From Gaeumannomyces sp. JS-464 (taxonomy: Eukaryota; Ascomycota; Sordariomycetes; Magnaporthales; Magnaporthaceae), in contig NGZR01000002.1 in the NCBI GenBank assembly GCA_002197995.1, forward strand, positions 186,001 through 250,000: 64,000 nt of DNA, given 5' to 3'. Below, piece by piece: positions 55,836 through 64,000 of the stretch. Every line of letters begins with the position of its first letter. The first letter of the stretch is position 1. Position numbers and translations under genes: made by a program. Below the pieces are notes generated by a model, which worked only from the letters and a program-made list of their open reading frames with translations, made no database searches and was not told where the DNA came from.

Positions 55836-57783
55836 CTAGGCGCCAATCGCCTGCGGATTCCAAAACACGCTCTGCGGATCGAAGGCTCCCTTGAGGCTAA
55901 GCAGCCTCGCATACGTCGAGGCGCCATAGTACTGGTCGTGTGCCTCGGCTGCAGACAGCGTAGGGTCGACGTAGTTGCTGTAAGCCGCAAACTCGGCGCC
56001 GGGCATGGCCGACTTGATGGCGTCGCCCAGCCCCTGGAGGAACGTGCCGATGGCCGCCGGGAAGCTGGCCCTCCCGCGCTGCCCGTGGAACCGTAGTTCT
56101 GGAAGACCCACAGCGTCGAGTGGTGCGAGTACGCACTGGCCGAGGCGGGCACCGCGTTGATCTGCGAGTCGGGCCCTCCGTACAAGTTCACGATGGTAAA
56201 CCAGCTACCGCCTGCCTGCCCGACCGGGGCGGAGCTCGAGATGACGCGCTGGAAGTAGGCCTTCGCCGCCGCGGGCGTAAGCGGCGACGCCTCGGGCACA
56301 GTCAGCGACTTGGCCAGGAAGGTGTCGTGCTCGTCGTACGCGCCCGCCTCGGTCGGCTGCGCCAGCGACCCCCGCCGTCCAGCATGGTCAGGCTCGTGAT
56401 CCAGTCGACGGTCTGCGTGCTCTGCCCCGACGGTGACGCGCCCAGGCCGCGCAGCAGCTCGGGCTTGATGATGCCCTCGAAGCGGCTCCGCGGGCCAAAG
56501 TACGTGCCGCTGATGCTGAAAGTCTCGCCGTCCATATAGATGCCAAGCCCGAGGTTGCGGTCGACCACAGACGCGTTGCGCGCAAAGTCCTGGACGTGCA
56601 GGAGCGCGCGCGCCCCGCGGTCCGCCGACGAAAACATGTCGGGGAGCTGGACGGACCAGTTGATGACCGACTCCGGCGCGACCTGTGTCTTGAGGTAAAA
56701 AGTCGTGACGATGCCGAACGACTCGGCCGCGCCGCGCAGCGCGTAGAACAGGCCGCGTTGGCCGCCGCGCTGGCCCTGCCCGCGGTGCCGTTGGCCAGGA
56801 CGACGTCGAGCGCCACGATGGAGTCGAGCGCGAGGCCCCAGGCGCGCGAGCTGTAGCCGAAGCCGCCGTGCGTGAAGTGGCCGCCGATGCCGACGCCGGG
56901 GCACGTGCCGTGCGACAGGGCACGCTGCCCCTGAGCGTACAGCGCCGACGCGAGGTTGCCAAGGCGGACGCCGCCGCCGACGGTGGCGACGCCGGACGCG
57001 GCGTCGACGCTAATGGCCTAGAGGCCCGCCAGGTCGACGACCAGCGAGCCGTCCCTACCGCCGAGCGCAAACGCCGCGTACGAGTGGCCGCCGCTGCGGG
57101 CCTGCACCTTGACCTTGAAGAGGGCGGCGCAGACGACGGCGTCTTGCACATTTTGGACGGTGCTGCCGAGCGCGACGACGAGGGGCTTCCAGGGCAGCCG
57201 CAGGTTGTATGGTTTGGAGAGCTGTGCGTAGCTGGGCGAGCTGGGCGAGCTGAACTGCACCTTCTTGGCAGTCAGGCAGTCCAGCAGCGACGCGAACGTG
57301 GCGGTGGCCGAGGCGCTTGTGGTGGAGGAGGTGGCAGTCTTTGTTCCCGTGTTGCTACCGGTCTCAGCGATGGGCAGGTCATTGGTATTAGTGCTGCGCG
57401 ATGTGGTTGTGGTTGCCGTGGCCGTCTTGGTGGTTGCCTTGGTGGTGGTGGTGGTGCTGCTGGAAGATCTTGCCGACGACGACGAACTCTGGCCCTTGCT
57501 ATTACACTTGCCAAACCCCGGTTGACAGCCAGCATCGCAGTACGCGCTCGTCTACTCGCACGTTAGAAGCTGCTCGGCGTAGCACCCAGACGGGTGTTGC
57601 TCATGGCTCGATACTTACGCTCCCGCACCAGCCGTACTGCGAGCAGCAGTCTCCAAACTTGGACCCGAGGCAGGTCGGCCCTCTCCTACCGCCGCAATTG
57701 CCCTCCTGACTCACCCGAGCCCTATACGCGAGGCCAGGGAGGGCCAGGAGCGCGGCCGAGACGACGAAAAGGCTGGCGCGCAT
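55836..57783 (-). CDS. Secreted CBM18-linked FAD oxidase, berberine-bridge type (AA7-like), with nonsense and frame breaks
   Basis: Extracellular oligosaccharide- or alcohol-oxidising flavoenzyme. Signal peptide at residues 1-20, then a chitin-binding CBM18 (NCGGRRGPTCLG, KFGDCCSQYGWCG, then AYCDAGCQPGFGKC after an intron at about 57547-57618). A Ser/Thr linker leads to the FAD_binding_4 domain: QARSGGHSYAAF supplies His, and SHGTCPGVGIGGHFTHGGFG supplies Cys for bicovalent flavin. The BBE C-terminus contains YSNYVDPTLSAAEAHDQYYG. Breaks: in-frame TAG at 57018-57020, one base short near 56751, one G short at 56369-56373, one base off near 56071-56080, and a one-base phase mismatch at the intron. 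The TAG is a substitution, unlike the run-length errors elsewhere, so a real pseudogene is possible here. Confidence 0.85.
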
Positions 57784-58649
57784 TTTAACAACGGACAGTA
57801 GGGGGCAGCGGCAGCAAGGCCTCGACGGTGAAAAGAATGTGTCTGAACGAGCGAACGATGGCCACAGACCCTATTAAAGAGCGACCAAAAAGGACAGACG
57901 TGGCAAGAATACCCGGCAGGATCTTGCCAATGTCGAGTCGTGGTCAGTCGAGTCGTGGTCAACCGGGGCGAGTTGTGGGTGCGTGTATTTATGGCCAAGT
58001 CCTGGGCCCTCGTGTTCGCGCCCGGCTCTCCATCTCCTCAGCTCTCCCGAGGGGCTTGCGGTATGGTGTGTTGGTCGGCAGCAGCCCCCGTCGTGCGACA
58101 CGCTAGCGATCAAGGCGAAGTCCCGAGCCACGGTTTGTCTGCATTCCCGCGGCTGACCTCGATACGAGCCGTCATGGTACTGGCGCCAGCGCCCGGGCTC
58201 TTAGCGTCCCGCTCCCACCGCCTCGGGATTGGGCGCTGAGTAGACGCCACAGCCCGCGACGGCGTTGGAATCGCGGGAGAAAAAAAAGGGGCCAACGGTT
58301 GCCTACATGAGTCACATAAGAAGTCGCGGGCTACCGCACCCGACGACGTTGGCCATCGTCGGGATGCTAGAGTACAGCTTAGCGTCAGCCATTAGCCACT
58401 TCCCAGTACACCGGCTGAGCCATCCCTCGCTCGTGTTGGGCTTCTGACTGACATGTCCCTTTTTGGGGTGTTACTTGCCTGGTCAAGGGAGAACCGTTCA
58501 GCCGGCTGAAGCCATGGCTTCATCGACAATTCCGTCGCCGTTCCCAACGATGTTAGTTTGGCAACGGGCTGGTAGCAATGACAGCCGGATTAAAAGATGG
58601 CAGAAATAAAAATAAACACAAAAGTCCAAAGCAAGCGAGTCTGCATCTG
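57784..58649. other. Intergenic region, no gene seen
   Basis: Upstream of the FAD oxidase and downstream of the DUF7730-like gene. Short GTCGAGTCGTG repeats lie at about 57931-57958. No motif-bearing frame. Confidence 0.5.
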
Positions 58650-59851
58650 CTAGTCGCCGCCACTTTGCCCTCCCTGTGCCGGCATTACCCGCTTTCTCTC
58701 CATCTTCCGAAGCTCTTTCGCCTCCTCCATCTGCCGCTCCAGCTCGGCCCTCTTGCGTCTCCTCTCCTCCTTCTCCGCCTCCCTCTTGGTCCGCTCCTCC
58801 TCCGCCGTGAGGAGCCCATGGGCCTTCCTGTACGCCGCCTCCCTCGCCCTGTCTTCCTCGTGCTCTCCGACCGTCTGCGCACTGAGCGGCGTCCCAAAGA
58901 ACTGGACCTCGGTCGTCTCGGCCGGGCCCCGCCGGAGCCGCACCCGCACCTCATACCGCAGGTCGTTTAGGGGCTGGCCGAGGAAGCACACGGGCGTGGG
59001 CCCCTTCCACGTCTGGCGGGACTGGTCAAAGACCTGGCTGGCGATGGCGGCCTGGGCCTCGGGCAGGAACCGCTCCTCGAACACCCTGAGGGCGCGCACC
59101 GTCGAGTCCCGATCCCGGGCTGCGTCCAGGTCCAGCGGCCGCGAGTACTTGACGTGGATGAGCTCCAGGTCGCCACTCTCGCCGTAGTCTGCCGCCGCGA
59201 CGTGGTACTGGAGGACCTTTGCGATGCTCAGGCGCCGAAAGTTTGGCAGCTTGGCCCTGCCCGGCTTGCGGCCGTCCAGGCCCCGCGCGGTGCGGTGGTC
59301 TCGAGGATGTCGCTGACCAGCTTGGCGGGCGTGACGTTGACGCCGCCGCGGGCCTGCTCCAGGTCGAGCTCGAGCGTCTCGAGCGCGCGGCACCTCGACA
59401 GGACGGGCCAGACGTCGAGCTTGTGCCTCGCGGAGCGGGACTTGTTGTCGTCAAAGATGGCGACGCTCACGTGCCGCAGCAGGGCGCGCGACTCGGCCCG
59501 CATGCTGCCGCCGACGTCGGCGAGGAACTGCGGCATGTCGGCGAAGCAGTGCACGTTCTCGGCCCAGAAGATCGGTGCGGCCTCGGCGTGCACCTGGCGG
59601 CACGCCAGGAGGAGGCCCAGGCCGGTGCGCACCACGCACTGGCAGCAGTCGAACGCGGTCGGGCGGCTCTGGCCGGGGAACCGCCACACGGCCCACGGCG
59701 GGTTCTCCCATGTTGTGGTGTCGCGGGGACTCAACGGGCACGAGGCGGTGTGTCTCCTGGCCCATAGGGGCCGCTTGTCAACCAGCGCGAGTCGGTAGAT
59801 GATTCCGCGGAGGTCTTTGCTCAGGCGAAGAAGCCCCTGTGATTGTTCCAT
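58650..59851 (-). CDS. Fungal domain protein resembling DUF7730, with C-terminal coiled coil
   Basis: Function unknown. The N-terminus GLLRLSKDLRGIIYRLALVD, then LGLLLACRQVHAEAAPIFWA with ENVHCF, follows the pattern common to the expanded fungal LPxELRxxIYxxxL / LLxxCRxIxxEaxxxfw families (DUF7730 and relatives). The second half has RALRVFEERFLPEAQ and NDLRYEVRVRLRRGPAE, ending in a Lys/Arg/Glu coiled coil (EEERTKREAEKEERRRKRAE). One frame break of one base lies at about 59281-59295 (ETTA to GLDGRKPGRAKLPNF). About 400 codons with the start at 59851. No intron, as is usual in this family. Confidence 0.68.
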
Positions 59852-60564
59852 GGCGCTTGTTATGTGGTTTTCTGTCGATTGGAATGTTACCTGACGGACA
59901 ACGTCTGCTCGAGAGCCACGCAAGATAGGTAGCTATTGGTAGTATTTATCGAGATGGCAGAAGAGAGCGCGCCGTGGCACCCGTGAAATTTCACGCATGG
60001 GAGCAAGAGTCAGGGGCAGGGGCGGCGCCTCAGCGGCCTCACTCGCTGTGGGGAATCGCCTGGTGGCCGCCGTGCCAAGTCCGGAGGTGGAGGTCGGCCC
60101 AGATGAACCATAATGGGCCATGGCAACCCACTGGTCCCGCCGCCGTGCGTCCCAGAACCGGTTGGCGAGGCCGTGATGGGGTAGATTCGCCTCTCCAGGT
60201 TTTGCATGCAAGATGCGGGCGAGAAAAACGTCCGAGTCGGAGTAGCGAGGTCATGGGCCCCGCCACAAATCTTGGATTATGCCGTCCGAGTCACCGGCAA
60301 AAAACGGACCAGGAGTTGATAGCTAGGCAGTTGCTGGCAGAAGCTGGAAACAGAATGTCCTGGTCGCTGACGAACCTAGCTTAGCCGTCGGCTCGTTGCA
60401 GTCGAGTCGCCATGCACTGCCTCACAGGCGGCTGTCTGGGTGGGAAAAGAGATACACTGAATATTCTAGCACAACCGCAGCCTGTCCAACGCCGTTAAAT
60501 CTTTATCAACCAGATACCCATCATACACTTCCACCTGTATCCACTGATGCTTGTTCTCAGACCG
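59852..60564. other. Intergenic region, no gene seen
   Basis: Upstream of the DUF7730-like gene and 3' of the Ser/Gly-rich protein. Minor frames lack motifs. Confidence 0.5.
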
Positions 60565-61444
60565 TTACAGGTTTATATTGACGATGACCATACCAAGTCC
60601 TGACATCACACCCAGGCCTGGGAATGGCATCGCCGTGGCCGCAAGCGCCTTGCTCGTCGACGTTGCGCCCGCGTTGGCCCCCAGCCCGGTGGGCTTGGCT
60701 CCGCCTGCATTGCCGGTTCTGTATCTTCATCAGTGCATGCCACTCCACCTCCAATCGCGTCGTTTGGCTGTCAGAAACTTACCCATCAGCGGCCACTCCT
60801 GGCACTGACGCGCCAGAGCCAGAGCCAGAGCCAGAACCGATGCCAGTGCCAAAACCGGTACCAGAGCCGGGGCTGGAGCCAGTGCCGGATCCGGAACCTG
60901 AACCTGAGCCAGAGCCAGAACCAGAGCCAGCTGCTTCGCCGAGAGTCCCACTTTTGGCGATGGCCTCGGGGCTGCACAGCCTGTCCATCGTTTTCTGGTC
61001 GAAAACCTGGGCCGCCGCTGGGCACACGTCCTTGGCGAAGAAGATAGCGCAGTACATGTAGTACGAGTTGACCACGTTCGTCGGCTCGTTGAAGCTGGCG
61101 TTGCAGTAGCCCAGGCACGTATTCACGTTGGCGCCGCCCGCGCCAGCGCACATGCACTACAAGTCGCATCCGGTCGTGTTAGAGGGCGAGGCAGAACACC
61201 AAAGGGTAGGTTCGGAGTCACCAACCGTCGCGTATTCCACAGTCCTGTACCTTCCAGGGCAGGATGTGAACGTCTGATCCAGGCACTGCTGGCAGGCTCC
61301 GGTGAAGGCTGCCCAGATCGAGTTGGCAGCGCTGGCTGCGGTGGAAAGGCACGCCAATGCCAGGCCGAGGGAGACGTAGATGCGCGTCACGGTGTGCGGC
61401 GTTGTCCGAAGCGGCTGTTTGTGCGTGAGACGATGTGCTGCCAA
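60565..61444 (-). CDS. Secreted Cys-rich protein with Ser/Gly repeat and probable GPI anchor
   Basis: Probable wall or membrane surface protein. A hydrophobic signal ([18 protein letters not shown]) follows an unusually long 22-residue lead from the only ATG (61444). The Cys-rich ectodomain reads [53 protein letters not shown] (SG)n and (TG)n linker follows, then [18 protein letters not shown] and a hydrophobic tail ([19 protein letters not shown]) consistent with GPI attachment. Three exons: 61444-61226, 61156-60783 and 60718-60565, GT-AG introns of 69 and 64 bases, 747 bases in total, 248 residues, no break. No known domain is recognised. The cysteine layout is not the 8-Cys CFEM pattern as far as I can align it. 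Confidence 0.75.
60806..60935. repeat. Minisatellite encoding Ser-Gly/Thr-Gly repeats
   Basis: Imperfect AGAGCC/ACCAGAGCC hexamer array inside exon 2 of the surface protein. It is likely to vary in length between strains. Confidence 0.85.
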
Positions 61445-62522
61445 GTGCGGGATCTACAGAGACGAAGCTTGTCGTGCCAAGAGACAGACATGGCTGGGCA
61501 TCCGCCGTGTTAAATCTATCCCGCGTCGGCTCAGCTGGGTGGCGCACATTGATGGGCGGCCTCAAGCCATCGCGGGAGCCAAAGCCCCGGCGCGGGAAAT
61601 GCCCCTGGCGCGGGCGCCGGGGATGCAAGGGACACAACGACGATTGGCCAAAAGATGCGGCTGGACGCTGCCGGAACCGCCATATTTGCGCCAGAAGGCC
61701 TGAGGTGCCCGCGCTCTAGACCGTGTGCCCTGGGAGCAGCTGAGCTAGTGCGGCGAGATGTGGTCCAAGAAGCGAATGCCAAGGCTACCCCTGAACACCC
61801 GCTTGCCCCTGATAAGTTTTAGCGCCTTCAGCCGCACCTGCAGACGGCGAAGGGCATTGCAGAAATGCCCAGACTACGATGTGTTTGGGTGATTTATTGG
61901 GTTCTTCGTTCCAAGCACGCACAAGTGAACAGGCACGCAGGGCTAATTACCCTCTCCCGCGACCCGGGGGGATGTGTGTATAGTGTTTGGCCACTCGCCT
62001 AGCTGCGACGGCCTTCGCGGCGGCTTGGGCTAACCCGACGCATCAAACCGCAAGGCAAACAAACCAGGATGCTCTCGATAGAGCGAGCTGTGTGCTGGAA
62101 TATCTTTCGACGATGACGTCAAAGGATCGCGTTCGCGATGTGCACATTGTTCTCAACGCCCGGCCTTTTCGACAAACGCAAGACTTGTTGACCCACCGAA
62201 GCATTTGGACATGACTGGCTTTCTGTGTCCTCAGCTCAACAAAGACTGTGTTTTTCTAGAAATAGTTCTTTTTGTAAAAACAAACCCCATGGGTTGGTGG
62301 TAGATAGATAGAGAAGATCGTCTTTGAGCTGAAAAGAACAATGTATTGTCATGTTGCTTACAAGCCCTTGCAATGCAGCTTGTTTATCAATCCGGATTCT
62401 GACCCGGGTGCCTATATATTCCTGGTCATCTCTTTTTCTTCACCCTCACATTCAAATCACAAACCTCACACCGCCTGTCAGGCTTCTCCATCACTCAGAG
62501 AATACGCCTCCCGACACGCATC
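61445..62522. other. Divergent intergenic region, no gene seen
   Basis: Upstream of two genes on opposite strands. Contains the TATA box at 62413. No other supportable feature. Confidence 0.5.
62413..62419 (+). promoter_or_regulatory. TATA box upstream of the 62523 gene
   Basis: TATATAT lies 104-110 bases upstream of the ATG at 62523 and supports real transcription of this otherwise unrecognised frame. Confidence 0.6.
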
Positions 62523-63110
62523 ATGTCTTCCTTCAGCAACAACCCGGCCCAGGCCTCCACCCAGCCGGAGCTGACGGGCGAGCAGGCGCGCCAGCTGATA
62601 AGCCTCATCCGTCAGCACGTCGACACCCGACCCGAGGCCTTGGGAGGCCACGCCCTAGGTAAGCAAGCATCAACCACGATGCCGGGTGGTCCTCCAAAGC
62701 CCGCTGCTAATGCTAGCACCCAACAGAAACCTCTGGCGGCGGAACAACGCGCCAGGGCAGAGGCGCAACGAGCCAAGGCAGAGGCCCAAGAGGCTATCAA
62801 TACCCGGAACCTCGTCGCCCTCATGGCCGCGCGGCATCTTCCCAGGATCATCCCTGGCCCCGATGAGGGCGGACTCCTGGGGCCGGATCAGATCCACGAA
62901 ATCTTCCGGTTCTCTCGCGAGAGGACGGTGGCCTACACTGGGGGCTGTGTGGGTCTGTCGTACAGCTACGGAGTCATTCGCATCGCCTCGGAGAATGTTC
63001 TTGAGGCGGACCTGCAGTGGGAGCTCGGCGCCTTCAGCCGCATGTACGCCAGGATGGCGGGCGCTGCGGAGCCGACTGTGGACTTCATAACCACCCCGCG
63101 GCCTGCCTAA
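62523..63110 (+). CDS. Hypothetical protein, Ala/Gln-rich helical centre
   Basis: Single exon of 195 codons beginning MSSFSNNPAQASTQPELTGE. A helix-like start (EQARQLISLIRQHVDTRPEA) precedes an Ala/Glu/Gln/Arg-rich segment with heptad character (AAEQRARAEAQRAKAEAQEA). The C-terminal half is more ordered: HLPRIIPGPDEGGLLGPDQI, FRFSRERTVAYTGGCVGLSY, WELGAFSRMYARMAG. There is no signal peptide or membrane segment. I do not recognise a domain. The TATA box and consistent codon use favour a real gene. An intron might replace part of the low-complexity centre (GTAAGC at 62659), so the protein could be shorter. Confidence 0.55.
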   Translation: MSSFSNNPAQASTQPELTGEQARQLISLIRQHVDTRPEALGGHALGKQASTTMPGGPPKPAANASTQQKPLAAEQRARAEAQRAKAEAQEAINTRNLVALMAARHLPRIIPGPDEGGLLGPDQIHEIFRFSRERTVAYTGGCVGLSYSYGVIRIASENVLEADLQWELGAFSRMYARMAGAAEPTVDFITTPRPA

Positions 63111-64000
63111 GTGACTGGGACAAGGCATGGAGAGTGATTTTGATAACTCTGACTTCCGTGCAAGGAAATCCTGGGCACTAGCATCATTAGGTCATCTCTA
63201 CTGTGGCGATCACAGAGCATTCCTCTCTCTATGAAAAAGGCCGAATAGCAAAGACGAAAGGAACACCTCCGCGGTGTCCAAGAATTTGGGAGGCTCGGAT
63301 ACGAAAATAAAACACGTTGGCAAACATCAGGCACGGGTATTAAGCAGTGAACTCGCAGAGATTTAGCAAACGATGTAGTGGAAAAGTAATTCGTATGGGA
63401 AATGCATAAGTACGCGCTTTATTAATTCATCAGTGCTGCTGCAGGAGAGCGCGAGGCTGGGGAGTATTTGGGAAATCGCTCCTGGTACTGTCTTCCTTCA
63501 TACGATGACTCCCCAGCCGGCCGACGAGGACGACGACGCTTTCAGCAAAGCTATCGAGGCACCTCTTCTCCTTGAGCCTTTGTGGCTTCTTCCTTACGGG
63601 TCCTCCATTGATCAATCTACGCAACCACTCTTTTGGGATCGTGCTTGGGGAAACCAGCAATACCGGCTCAGCTTGGCTGTTAGGCTTGTCGACAGATACA
63701 AGAAGAGGGGCGTCAGGGTGACCGATGAGGTACGAGTCCGCATGCCTCAGTGTCCAGCGGGTGGGTGTGGAAGCTGCAATAGCCATGACGGCTACGGTGG
63801 AGGTGTTGGGAACAGCAGCGGTGCTCGGGCCAGAGGCGGTGCTCGAGCCAGCAGCTGGGGTCGGCGTTGGGGATGGTGGTGACGACGTTGTAGCTACCTG
63901 CGCCTCGCAGCAGGAGACGACTGTCCACAACATGGTGGCGGAATTGGCCCAAGGCGCCGCGGGCCCGCTGCACTTGACACTTGTCGTCTCGAGGCACCGG
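63111..64000. other. Right end of window: 3' region and an unresolved gene fragment
   Basis: 63111-63430 is AT-richer noncoding DNA. From 63430 to the end both strands stay open: plus 63433-63882 and minus 63430-64000. The minus frame holds a Ser/Thr/Pro-rich stretch (TTSSPPSPTPTPAAGSSTAS) preceded by TMLWTVVSCCEAQ, reminiscent of the stalk of a secreted or membrane protein running in from beyond 64000. The window ends before this can be decided. Confidence 0.3.

Noticed and set aside
1..64000. CRISPR array, rRNA genes, prophage or bacterial operon
   Set aside because: No regularly spaced repeats, rRNA cores or Shine-Dalgarno-spaced gene runs; introns and the protein families are fungal.

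Overview
The window looks like nuclear DNA of a filamentous ascomycete (Pezizomycotina, most likely a Sordariomycete). The evidence is GC-rich coding sequence, short GT-AG introns of about 50-110 bases, a fungal siderophore acyltransferase, WSC and Ser/Gly-rich GPI-type surface proteins, a CBM18-FAD oxidase, and one pogo/Fot1 transposon carrying the C-to-T/G-to-A load typical of RIP. No organelle, bacterial or viral segment was seen. The species cannot be named from the sequence alone.

Layout. 1-8.7 kb: no convincing gene; long homopolymers, a perfect hairpin and a pyrimidine-rich probable promoter/leader. 8.7-13.5 kb: a C2H2 transcription factor and the dual-specificity phosphatase YVH1. 16.6-21.3 kb: housekeeping genes VFA1, ARG4 (with a Cpc1/Gcn4-type site upstream) and RTT106. 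21.7-33.4 kb: mostly secreted or surface functions: an aspartic protease, an aldo/keto reductase, a pyrophosphatase with an apparent signal peptide, an M14 carboxypeptidase and a WSC-domain wall protein. 33.7-35.6 kb: a complete pogo/Fot1 element with TA target duplication and about 45-base inverted repeats, dead by RIP except at its left end. 35.9-39.3 kb: a secreted precursor with three copies of a C-x3-G-x2-C peptide, resembling alpha-pheromone or kexin-type peptide precursors, next to a hydroxyornithine acyltransferase. 40-47 kb: three divergent members of one fungal C2H2 family. 48.4-50.1 kb: mitochondrial calcium uniporter MCU. 50.9-64 kb: a small 8-cysteine secreted protein, tRNA-Gly(UCC), a LURP-one/tubby-like protein, an MhpD/FAH-family hydratase, a CBM18-BBE-type FAD oxidase, a fungal domain protein resembling DUF7730, a Ser/Gly-rich GPI-type protein and an unrecognised small protein.

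A property of the whole window matters for any reader. About a dozen conserved genes carry single-base insertions or deletions, nearly all inside runs of the same base, which break otherwise intact reading frames (ARG4, RTT106, YVH1, the C2H2 factor, aspartic protease, pyrophosphatase, carboxypeptidase, WSC protein, acyltransferase, MCU, hydratase, FAD oxidase). In several genes the exon lengths become exactly divisible by three once one such base is allowed for. This pattern points to homopolymer-length errors in the assembly more than to real pseudogenes, so gene spans below are given for the whole gene and the breaks are listed.

The most interesting candidate is the three-repeat secreted peptide precursor at 35943-36612. 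Its cysteine/glycine spacing matches fungal alpha-pheromones, while the flanking tryptophans are missing.
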